Positions 56,101 to 64,000 of a stretch of DNA of 64,000 nucleotides are shown in pieces. The DNA comes from Hericium rajendrae. Its lineage: Eukaryota > Basidiomycota > Agaricomycetes > Russulales > Hericiaceae. Where the stretch lies: contig CM065889.1 in assembly GCA_033439255.1 (NCBI GenBank), positions 248,001-312,000 on the forward strand, written 5' to 3'. Positions within the stretch are counted from its first letter, which is position 1. Every line of letters begins with the position of its first letter. The translations under genes and the position numbers were made by a program. The notes under the pieces are model-generated. The model was given only the letters and a program-made list of their open reading frames with translations, had not been told where the DNA came from and made no database searches.

Positions 56101-57229
56101 AACCGCGACCTTCAGCTACATCCTGGCGGGCTACAATGCCCCGAAGCCTCCGGCACCCTGGACACGAAGGCTGCCTCGGGACGAGGACAGGTCGCGCCTC
56201 TGAACGGACTCGAAAGCGATGATGTGATGGACATGGACGAGCAACCGCAGAATCCCGAGGCTCGAGAGGAAACGACAGGCGGAGATCGCGCGGTGAGTTT
56301 TCTTCAGTATCGCCACATTCCAACTCAGACCATCCGTGCGCAAACGCTGAAATTGCGTCTAGCAGATCCAGCAATCATCCACCATGTGATCCGCCGCTTC
56401 TGCGGGACGAGCACATCCTGCTCCGCCGCCGCTTCTTTCTTGGACTCCGTCGCGACGCAATGGCGACTTGGTACACAACTTCAATTCGGCTCGATCTATC
56501 TCGCGCGCCGGCAGGTGCTGGCAGCTGGCTATCAAAAGCGGACACTCCATCCGCAGACCATCTCTTGAATGTACATAATTGTTTCGTGCAGCTATTCAAG
56601 GTTGAGGACGGACGTGAGTCTGTGCTGAATTTCTGCTCTACAATTTTGTGCTGATTTTGTGGCGTTTGTAGAATCTTTGCTACCGAACCGCTTGTGGATT
56701 CCCAGATTGCAAGCCGGCGCTCGCCAGGTTGGATGGGCATCTTCACGTCACCCTACCTTACTTGATCGTCGCCCAGCCGATGCAGGACGCATCCTGGTGG
56801 GTTCAGATAGATACAAAAGCGACCGCTGTGGTGGGCGCGTGATATTCTAGATCCGTCATGGCTTTTAATCTAATACTTACCCATCTCCTCCTGTCTTCCT
56901 TCCTTTGAAGAATCCCATCTTGGGATCCACTTTTGGTAGCGGACGTTGTCCTCGGTTCCGATCCTGAGCCTATATTGAAGCTCTAACTACGGTTATGTCT
57001 TGAATGTCTGATCCTCTGATAGAAGTCTTTGCAAGGGCGGAAAAAAAATTATCACGACCTCGACGAATATCCATGATTGAATTTTGGCAAAACGAAACTT
57101 ATCGTTTTCTGTGCGGATGTTAGAAAAGGACTTCAATCGTTTGTACAAAGGTCATGGCGTAAGCTGATCGGAGTAAACGAAGAGCAGCGCTACATTGGCC
57201 GTGACCGCGAGCCCGTCACGTCACCGACC
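53149..57229. other. 4-kb tract without a recognisable gene
   Basis: Holds the promoter of the kinase-fold gene and of mL54. Some long frames stay open by chance or as relics: 55164-55832 (-) with 222 codons, 55831-56571 (+) with 246 codons, and 53877-54254 (+). None shows domains, introns or biased composition, and they overlap antisense frames. A cluster of palindromes lies at 54529-54573. No transposase, reverse transcriptase or terminal repeats were seen. Confidence 0.45.
54529..54573. repeat. Nested inverted repeat
   Basis: Outer arms ggcccgtga (54529-54537) and tcacgggcc (54565-54573) are perfect reverse complements. Inside lies TGATGTGACATCA (54535-54547), a 13-bp palindrome around a central G, followed by TGACGctaatGTCA-like sequence. 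It could be a bZIP-type operator or an RNA hairpin; no function is claimed. Confidence 0.6.
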
Positions 57230-57684
57230 ATGGCTTTTCTCCAACGCGTCCTGCGTCGACCGCCGAGGCTAGCTCACCGCCTTGCGTCGCCACGAACATA
57301 CACAACAAAACCCGCAGCATCGCCCGCAGCTGCAGCTGCTCCCTCAGGCGCGCCTGTGAGCGATGAAGGTGCGTTTTTACCACGTTGCACGTGGACGTTC
57401 TGCTGAACTTGGCCCTCCATCACCTGCGCCCGACGTGCCCTCCACCAGAGTCGGAGACGCGTTCGATGTGTCCTCCGAATACGGTCCTCGAAGGGCTGAA
57501 CTATCTCAAAGGCCAGCCTCCGGTGCTGGCGCTTCCCGACGAGGAGTATCCGCCGTGGCTATGGGACCTGCTCAAGCCGAAGGAGCTCCCTGATGATGGA
57601 CCTGGTGGTAGGGCGGAGAAGGTCAAGTTGAGGAGGGAGAACCGGCAGAGAATCAGGGACCAGAATTTCATGAAGACGCAATAG
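57230..57684 (+). CDS. Mitochondrial large ribosomal subunit protein mL54
   Basis: Component of the mitochondrial 54S/39S ribosomal subunit. Exons 57230-57368 and 57449-57684 give 124 aa in phase. The N-terminus MAFLQRVLRRPPRLAHRLAS is a strong mitochondrial presequence, rich in Arg and without acidic residues, and is followed by an Ala/Pro linker. The mature core reads MCPPNTVLEGLNYLKGQPPV, LALPDEEYPPWLWDLLKPKE and RRENRQRIRDQNFMKTQ. The cys-pro-x-gly/asn-TVL, GLNYLKG and LPDEEYPPWLW blocks are the mL54 (yeast Mrpl37) signature. The intron is 80 nt. The protein has the family length. No frame defect. Confidence 0.93.
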
Positions 57685-58535
57685 AGCGTTTTCGCTGGCA
57701 GAGGAGGGAGGCGCACGGTTGATGAGCTCACTAGATGTGAGTTTGCGTTGATTTTTCGTAGCATGGTAGATGGGTGCTAACATGCTTTCGAAGGGTGCAT
57801 TTGTATCTTATATGCTCATAATTACATTGGTTTACAACTCCTTGGATGCTTGAACGCCCAAGATTATCAGGGCTGCTCAGTGCATATCGTCCATATGCAT
57901 GCGCCGCTCAGCATAGAACTTCCAGCAATAGATGAGTGCATGAACCTCCTACGGATCCGTGGAGTAGGATTTCCGCAGCAAGTGGTATTGGAACCGCTGA
58001 ATCCTTTCACTAGCAGAAATGTTGCCATGACGCAGCCCCCAGCTTTCGACACACGCTCACCAGCAAATCGTCGCAAACGCTTTCTAGTAAAACATTTGAA
58101 AGACTCAACCACTCTTACTCAACCACTCTTACTCAACCACACTTATCAATTCAACGCTTTGACGAGTGGATAATTTGGCCCGTTCGCCACTGATCCTTCC
58201 ATTCTCGTCAAAGGTGAAAGCTGTCTGTTTATGATGCTGATTTGTTAAGTAAGATGGTGATCGAGTCAATTACGCTCGCATAGAGGTATGGATTCTGTCC
58301 GATAAAGAGTTTCTGAGACTGAACATATACTCATAGACTAGAAACTCATCGGCGTCAACAATTTCAAAGTCGACTTCCAGGCCTTATCAGCCTGGAAGCT
58401 GAAGTGTTTTCCTGGATTCCATATGCAAGCATGATTACACTGGTGCCTTGGAGATAAAACAAATGAGATGTTTCTAGGTAGGGTAGTCATTGCAGAAGTC
58501 ATTTCCAAGTAACATGAAGCATACAGGCCATTATC
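57685..58535. other. Intergenic 0.85 kb with a short tandem repeat
   Basis: Lies between the convergent mL54 gene and the small minus-strand gene. Nothing coding recognised. It contains the 14-bp tandem repeat listed separately. Confidence 0.5.
58103..58140. repeat. 14-bp tandem repeat, 2.7 copies
   Basis: Unit actcaaccactctt at 58103-58116 and 58117-58130, then a partial copy actcaaccac to 58140. Perfect copies, so recent slippage is likely. Confidence 0.85.
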
Positions 58536-59058
58536 TCATAAACATTTTACAAGTGGTTCATATCGTCGCTGTGCCATGAAATCACTTAGGTATCTGTCCT
58601 CGCACACCGTGCTACAGGCTATGATAGCGTCTTCAACCAGCTGCGCCTGCTCAAGCGAAAAACCAGGAAGACCTGCAACGACATGCCGAACCCATGTGCG
58701 GCATGTAATGCCGTGCTCGCGGTTCGCATCGGCGGTCGCGAAGCTCTCCGTAAATACTCCTCGACACACCGTTCGAAGGCAATCACATCGATCGGACTGT
58801 AATCGGCGACCTTGAAGTACCCAAGGACGGGGACTTGGGACTGGTCAAACCGGCGGGAGGCAATGCTTGTTCAATATAGGCTTCGCGACCTTGTATGTCT
58901 GGCGTGATGGCTGCCCATTGGTGCGTAGTGTAGATGCCGTCGTGGTCGACATGGATGAACGACCAGTGGAATCTCCCTCCAAGCAAGGGGATGGTATAAA
59001 TGTAGAGCGAATTGGGCTCTAGTGAGGTGGATATTGAAGTGGCCATGATATGCGACAT
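58536..59058 (-). CDS. Small conserved protein of unknown function, two apparent 1-nt deletions
   Basis: I recall proteins of this shape in other mushroom genomes but know no function. The start is ATG 59058 or ATG 59046 (MATSISTSLEPNSLYIYTIP). Visible blocks: YTIPLLGGRFHWSFIHVDHD, TTHQWAAITPD and GREAYIEQALPPAGLTSPKS. Then in a second frame come VLGYFKVADYSPIDVIAFER, and in a third CRGVFTESFATADANREHGI, TCRTWVRHVVAGLPGFSLEQ and an end VKCL with TGA at 58536-58538. The two joins fall in short C and G runs at about 58822-58830 and 58772-58778, so the real product is probably a single protein of about 175 aa. No signal peptide or membrane helix. Confidence 0.65.
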
Positions 59059-59382
59059 CTACCATTGGTCGAATCGAGGATATCAGACAGGAATCAGGGT
59101 GTTGGATGCCTAACATTCAATACGCACTGTTAAAAGTACCAATCAATAACCACAGTCTGTGCCTGAGGGACCGGTCTACCCGACTGAAGCAGACACCTGT
59201 GCTTGAGAGACAGGCGATGAGCAAGTGCCCTCGATGGAGGAGCGCACCGGAGAAGTACTGCTTCCCACGGTTACGTAGAGGACGCGTCTGTGGATTACCT
59301 TATCATCCACCTTGGCCGTCCTGCTCTCCACCGCCTACATGTCCTCACATCCTCGCTTTTCTCTCCCTATCCCGACCAGGAC
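59059..59382. promoter_or_regulatory. Divergent promoter region
   Basis: 324 bp between the small unknown gene (-) and the PNS1-like gene (+). No named site. Confidence 0.35.
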
Positions 59383-62067
59383 ATGACCGCCTCTTTTGCG
59401 ACCTATGCGTCGCAATTCCTCAATCGCCAGAGGAACCCGGCATCCAGTCTCTCGTCCTCCCAACCCCTCTTTTTCTCCTTTACCACAGACGACGAAGGCT
59501 CGCGCGTAGACAACAATCACGACGCCGACCTCGATGACCTCGATGACCCCCATCTTCGCGCGAGTGATGTCACTGCTAGCAGGGCATTCAGCGCTCATCG
59601 CTCCGACGAACGCGACGAAGATGACGACCCATATCTCCGTCTAGATGAAGTCGACGCGAGCATATTTGCCGGAGGGAGCAGCTCGAACCATGAACCCCAT
59701 TCCATGCCTCTGCTCGCGTCGCATGCGCCGTCCGAGGCAGAACCCAGCAGGGGCTGGCTCGCCCACCAGGTGTCGCCGCTCAGGTCCCCGTCTCCGGCGC
59801 CTTCGTCCTCTTCCGACTCCGGCACGCCTCCTGCCGATCTCGTCAATCCGGCTCTTGCAAGAACGCAGCGCCCGCATGACCATAGCGAGCCCCCTATACC
59901 ACCTCCACCGCCTAGGGCAGCTGTTTCTTTATCTTTGACGGAATCGCTTCTGCCGCGCGACGGTCGCACACGACCTCTCGATGTTTTTTCTCTGCCGGAC
60001 CCGCGGCACACCTCGCGTTCTCGACGGAAATTCAATGACTCGATATGGACAGCGGTGTGGTGTGCCGGGCTTTCCATATGTCTAATGTTTTCATCGTCAT
60101 TCTCTTCCTCACTCGCAAACCGACGAATCACCGGCGGATGTCGCTGCCGTATACAACATTCCTGCACACGGTCCCATTGCTCATTATCTTGACTTTCGTT
60201 AGCGCAGCCGTCTCATACGCGCATATATTGCTGCTGCGGATATTTGTGCGACCCGTCGTCATTGCGACGTCCGTATTCGTGCCCGCGACGCTGCTGATCT
60301 CATCGGTATGGGCGTTCGTTGGGAGTTTCATGTGGGATGGCGATGTTGAGCCTACATGGGGCGAGACCTGGGGGTGAGTTTGTTCATGTCGGCAATCAGC
60401 ATCAGTTCAGCTCATTTCCATTCCAGCCTCCGTCTGTTCGCCCTCGTCCCATTAGTTCTTGCCATCCTGACCGCCCGCCGTCTTGCGCATCTTCCCGCGA
60501 CGTCCACACAGCTTCCGCCCTCCTGACGCGAACTACGGACCTCCTGTCCCTGCATCCTTTTCTGCTCGCCTTGTCGCCCTCCATCCTGCTTGCCGCCCTG
60601 CTTGCATCCATACCCTTTCTCACCCTCATCTTCCGTCTTCTGCTGATCGGCTACGTGACCCATCCTGCGAGCGGCTGGGAATTCCATGTCAAGGGTTGGG
60701 CGAACTGGGCTATCGCCGGCACGGTCGTGGTCTGGCTATGGAGCTGGGGCGTTGCGCGGGGGTCCTACGCGTCGCGACGGCCGCCGTCATTGCATCCTGG
60801 TACTTTGCCGAGTAAGCATACACTTTGTATGCGTCCATGCAGCTACTTAATTTCGTACCTTCCAGTCCTGATCTCCCGCCAGCGCCCCCGACATCGACGC
60901 ACACGATCCACGCTGCTCTGACTCGCGCGTCGCAGCCGTCCTTGGGCACCATCGTCCTCTCTTCGCTTATCCTCGCCGGTGTGCGGTTTCTCACCCTCCT
61001 CACGGTGTTTCTGCGGAGTTTCCCGTCGTACCTTCCTGTAAACTTGCGGCTGTACACCCAGCCGCTTGCGTACGGCGCTGGCTTTGCGGCAGGCTACATG
61101 GAGAATGCGGCAGGGACGTTGAGCAAGTATGCGTTGATCTATGTTGGGGTCACCGGTGATCCGTTTCTGGCCCAGCGCAAGGCGAGCTCGGGCGCTGACG
61201 GCAAGCGTTGAGAGCGGGGGTGGGAAGTACAAGCGGCGGTTCAAGACGGAGCGTGAGTGCCTTTTCCTCCATGCATTGATAGATGATGACATGTGTGACA
61301 TGCAGCCCCGTTGACGTTGTTGACCATCGCGCCTCTGACGCTGACATTTCCGTTCGCCTTGTCAACGTATTTGTTCGTTGCGCATACACTCGCGGCGCCA
61401 AATGAAGCGCTCGGCGCGTCGTTCCTAGCGGGAGGCGTCACTGCTCTGGTTGGGCTGTTCTGCGTCGGATTGATCAAGGACACGTACGCACTTTATCATT
61501 TATCCTCCCATCCTATCTTGAACATCTCAAACCCCTTAGCGCGGACACGCTCTACATATGCTACTGCATCGACAAAGACGTCGGCGAGCGGCGCCGCGCC
61601 GACATCTTCGAGATGGTCCGTCCCCCTCCCTTCCTCTTCTCTATGCCTAACACTGATGCACCCGTGCACGCGCAGTTCGAATACGACCCGCGTCGTCCTG
61701 CGCCCCGCCAAGCGCGCCCGACGCACGCCCCGCGCCCCTCGCTGCCGCACCAGCCCATCTCGCAGCGCGTCGAGCACCTCTCGTCGCCGTCGCCCGAGTC
61801 GTCGCCCGAGCCTGCGCGCCCGCCGCCGCCGCCGCACGAGGAGGACGTCGATCCCTTCCTGAATGCGTTCGAGCCGGAGCGCGAGGACGGGCCGTCATCG
61901 CCGCCGCCCCCCACCCGCCGGTGCGCGCGGAGGGGTACGATGTGGGCGCGTCGGGGATGAGCCGGAGCGGGGGGCGGGATGAGGAGGAGGGGTTGGGGAT
62001 GTCGGGCTTTTGGGACGGGGTCGGACCTGTTCTGAGACGCTGCATTTCTGAGACGCTGCATTTCTGA
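59383..62067 (+). CDS. PNS1: PNS1/CTL-type membrane transporter (choline-transporter-like), several apparent indels
   Basis: Multi-pass plasma-membrane protein of the choline-transporter-like (DUF580) family; fungal substrate not settled. About 800 aa. The start ATG 59383 (MTASFATYASQFLNRQRNP) opens a 220-residue disordered acidic/Ser-rich N-terminus. Then come membrane segments: VPLLIILTFVSAAVSYAHIL, VVIATSVFVPATLLISSVWA, LFALVPLVLAILTARRL, IVLSSLILAGVRFLTLLTVF, then RSFPSYLPVNLRLYTQPLAY, LTLLTIAPLTLTFPFALSTY and FLAGGVTALVGLFCVGLIKD. The family-typical ADTLYICYCIDKDVGERRRA is followed by FEYDP. Frame jumps lie near 60080-60092, 60485-60500, 60757-60761 (G run), 61165-61170 (extra T in TTT) and 61908-61922 (C run). 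The C-terminal GMSRSGGRDEEEGLGMSGF is in the last frame, and its stop lies in a 16-bp tandem repeat. Confidence 0.82.
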
Positions 62068-62078
62068 GACGCTGCATA
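62031..62078 (+). repeat. 16-bp tandem repeat across the PNS1 stop codon, 3 copies
   Basis: Unit tctgagacgctgcatt at 62031-62046 and 62047-62062, with a third copy at 62063-62078 differing only in the last base. The inferred PNS1 stop TGA (62065-62067) lies inside copy 3. Confidence 0.9.
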
Positions 62079-62421
62079 TGGTTGTTAAAGTGCTTTTTGG
62101 TGGTGCGCGTGAGTGCTGGTGAGGTGTATATAGCTTGCTTGTCGCATTGCATGGGTCATTTTGGTCGTGTCACTGCAATACATAGTTTGTAATATATTGG
62201 CTTGGATATGGCGGGTTTTTGTGTCGTTGCTGCTTCGATGAGGTGTTGCGCCCATGAATCAGACGCGGGAGGCGCATCTGTGCACCACTTTTGTTCAGCG
62301 ATGTAGGGATTCTGTCTGCAGGCTGCTTCATCGAATATAAGTATGAAAAGCAGTTGCTCAGCTTGGGTTGGTCGTGAGGTGATTAAAAAAAATTGTTGTG
62401 GGATAGAATACCGATACCATG
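62068..62421. other. PNS1 3' flank to tRNA
   Basis: About 355 bp. It contains the poly-A run that serves as the tRNA pol III terminator on the minus strand. No gene. Confidence 0.6.
62385..62392 (-). terminator. RNA polymerase III terminator
   Basis: A run of eight As on the plus strand, T8 on the transcribed sense, about 30 nt past the tRNA 3' end. A T-tract of this length is the canonical pol III stop. Confidence 0.85.
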
Positions 62422-62512
62422 CTGCCCCAGAGAGGCTCGAACTCTCGACCTTCCGATTTAGTGTCACGTGACATTAACAGTCGGACGCTGTAACCAACTC
62501 AGCCATGGGGCA
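62422..62512 (-). tRNA. tRNA-Asn (GTT) with intron
   Basis: Cloverleaf read on the minus strand: acceptor TGCCCCA pairs with TGGGGCA; D-arm GCTG AGTTGGTTA CAGC; anticodon stem TCCGA/TCGGA; loop CTGTTAA with anticodon GTT; T-arm GAGAG TTCGAGC CTCTC. The discriminator is G at 62422, and CCA is not encoded, as expected in eukaryotes. An intron of about 16 nt sits one base after the anticodon and contains the perfect 12-bp palindrome TGTCACGTGACA. Internal A box (TGGCTGAGTTGG) and B box (GGTTCGA-like, AGTTCGAGCCT) are present. Confidence 0.96.
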
Positions 62513-63418
62513 GATATTTTGTATACTACGGAGATTTTATAAGTAAACCTTTGACGGATTCAACACTGCGAAAGGCGGCACGACGCGACCTGGCGGACTT
62601 TCAAATGCCTAGCTGTGGTACGTCCATGTTCCCACGATTTAATTTATCGATTCTGAGGGGAGAAAGCATCGGAATTAATGTGGGTATTATCTCTATCTTT
62701 GGAAGATAGAATGGCAGTTAAATGGACTTTGTATATGTCATAGTCGAGTGGAGAGGCAAAAAAAAAAAGGAGGAGTTTGACTGAGTATTGGACAAGGAGT
62801 CATGGAACATGTAGAGTAGTCAGACTCGCTCGACACCTTCTCCTGACCAGGGCCCTTCTTTGTAGGTCTCGTAAAAATTCTAGAACATGTTTGAAGCAAT
62901 TGAATTGCTGATGCATGAGATTTAAATACGTGTCAATATTGAAGCACATGAGCTTGTGGCAAAGTGATTGTCAAGTTGGGCTCAGTTCAGTTGCACTTCC
63001 TTGACTCAAAAAATGGATCTTTGCATAGCACTGGGAGCTCTCAAAGACCTGTTTCTATATGCACAGAAACTGTGCAAAATATACAGAAAGAAGATATTTA
63101 ACTCTCGTGAAGGTACAATGTAACGAGAAAATAATCTCGTAAACCTATATTCACTACTGAGCCGCGCACAGCGCGGCCGCTCTGGATTTCGTGCATAGTA
63201 GATGACGAAAAGGTAGATCTACTGATTTTTTTGAGTGGAGTCTCTTGAGTAAACCGACGACCAGAAGGCCGCGCTTTGCGTGGCAGAAATTCGAATATCT
63301 TACACCTATGGGAGGCCTGCCCGCAAAGGTTGGTATAGTAACAGTACGTTGGATGTGGAAATGACAAGGACGCTGGGATCAAAGGTGATACATAACCATG
63401 TCTTCCGCCAGAGAAGCC
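62513..63418. other. Intergenic 0.9 kb, AT-rich
   Basis: Between the tRNA 5' side and the phosphotransferase-like gene. A nine-A run at 62759-62768 and scattered short inverted segments occur. No gene supported. Confidence 0.5.
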
Positions 63419-64000
63419 TCATATGCCGCCTTCAGTGATGATATTGAACCGATGCTCGCACTTCCGATACCGCGCCCAGTCCCCCACGCCCACGCAGCCC
63501 GCACACGGGTCCCGGAGAACGTGGAGCTGCCAGTGCATCGGCAGCCATCCCGAGTCCTCCCAGTCGACGATGCCCGCGAGCTGGCCGTCCTGCACCAGGA
63601 TGTTCTGCGCCCGGAGGTCGATGTGCACCCAGACGACGGGGTCGCGCGTGAGGGGCTCCGTGAGCGACGGCGGGCAGCTCGCGAGGTCGCGGGCGAGCAT
63701 GTCCTGGTAGCAGCGAAGGGTGGAGTCGTAGGGCCCGCCGAGCCGTGCGTGCGGCGTGTGGGGGTCGCAAAGCCCGTGCCCGCTCGCGCTGCGCATTATT
63801 TGGCCCGCGATGGAGGGGGCTGGGGGATGCGCCATAGTTCGCGGAGGATGCCGCTGACGTCCTTCGTGATGAAGGCCATATCCTCCGCTGACAGGTCTGC
63901 CACGTCCGAGAGGCGTTTGCCGGGAAGCTTCGTCATGACCGTATATGTCACGTCGTCGAGGGTGAAGGAGTCGACGAGCTTGGGAATGGGGAGATGGGGA
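63419..64000 (-). CDS. Aminoglycoside-phosphotransferase/choline-kinase-fold protein, 5' partial
   Basis: The gene enters from the right edge on the minus strand, so the N-lobe is missing. Visible: PIPKLVDSFTLDDVTYTVMT, KLPGKRLSDVADLSAEDMAF and ITKDVSGILRELW. Then the catalytic region WVHIDLRAQNILVQDGQLAG and IVDWEDSGW, matching the Brenner-type HxDxxxxN and the DWE metal site of APH enzymes. Such enzymes are common in mushrooms and usually not drug-resistance genes; the substrate is unknown. A one-base frame jump lies in the C/G run at about 63811-63826, between RIPQPP and SIAGQIMRS. The end HRFNIITEGGI may also be frameshifted, because AAYEASLAEDMVMYHL is open in the other frame. Confidence 0.75.
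   Translation of the reverse strand, partial: SPSPHSQARRLLHPRRRDIYGHDEASRQTPLGRGRPVSGGYGLHHEGRQRHPPRTMAHPPAPSIAGQIMRSASGHGLCDPHTPHARLGGPYDSTLRCYQDMLARDLASCPPSLTEPLTRDPVVWVHIDLRAQNILVQDGQLAGIVDWEDSGWLPMHWQLHVLRDPCAGCVGVGDWARYRKCEHRFNIITEGGI

Noticed and set aside
55831-56571. 246-codon open frame on plus strand
   Set aside because: No domain, no bias, overlapped by antisense frames; at this GC content chance is a fair explanation.
1-64000. CRISPR array, prophage, insertion sequence or bacterial transfer
   Set aside because: No spaced repeats or phage/transposase genes; intron-rich eukaryotic genes throughout.

Overview
The window is nuclear DNA from a filamentous basidiomycete, most likely an Agaricomycete. 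The reasons are GC-rich, tightly packed genes; many short GT-AG introns of about 50-60 nt, several with 7-10 nt first exons; an intron-containing tRNA-Asn; and proteins typical of mushroom-forming fungi. No bacterial operon, CRISPR array, intact transposon or secondary-metabolite cluster was seen.

Layout. 0-10.3 kb holds housekeeping genes: the 3' end of RPN8 (proteasome lid), COX5 (cytochrome oxidase), a seven-knuckle GIS2/CNBP protein, ATP15 (F1 epsilon) divergent from a Rab2/Rab4-type GTPase, a small dual-specificity phosphatase and eIF4A. 10.3-13.8 kb is gene-poor and holds a degenerate Kre9/Knh1-like cell-wall gene. 13.8-22.2 kb holds an arrestin-like adaptor with a repeated C-terminal motif, an HSF1-type heat-shock factor, dephospho-CoA kinase, and a small Hsp20 with heat-shock and TATA-like elements upstream. 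22.4-34.8 kb is the structural highlight: a roughly 3-kb inverted duplication of a monocarboxylate-type MFS transporter gene with both flanks. The two arms enclose a coiled-coil gene and HEL2/ZNF598. 34.8-53.1 kb holds a mitochondrial-type quinone oxidoreductase, a UBP3/USP10-like deubiquitinase, PMT2, fibrillarin, a GST, an MDR oxidoreductase, a WD40 TFIIIC subunit and a degenerate kinase-fold protein. 53.1-57.2 kb has no recognisable gene. 57.2-64 kb holds mitochondrial ribosomal protein mL54, a small uncharacterised protein, a PNS1/CTL membrane protein, tRNA-Asn(GTT) and an aminoglycoside-phosphotransferase-like gene cut by the window edge.

Many functions serve translation and protein quality control: eIF4A, GIS2, fibrillarin, TFIIIC, tRNA-Asn, mL54, HEL2, RPN8, HSF/Hsp20 and UBP3. 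This looks like ordinary housekeeping density and not an operon-like unit.

Sequence quality matters for every gene model here. At least 20 places show a conserved reading frame jumping by a single-base insertion or deletion, often in a homopolymer, including in genes a fungus is expected to need (NOP1, PMT2, dephospho-CoA kinase). Twelve other multi-exon or single-exon genes reconstruct perfectly. This favours uncorrected long-read indel errors over mass pseudogenisation. Exon coordinates were derived by hand from splice signals, frame phase and family knowledge. No alignment or database search was run.
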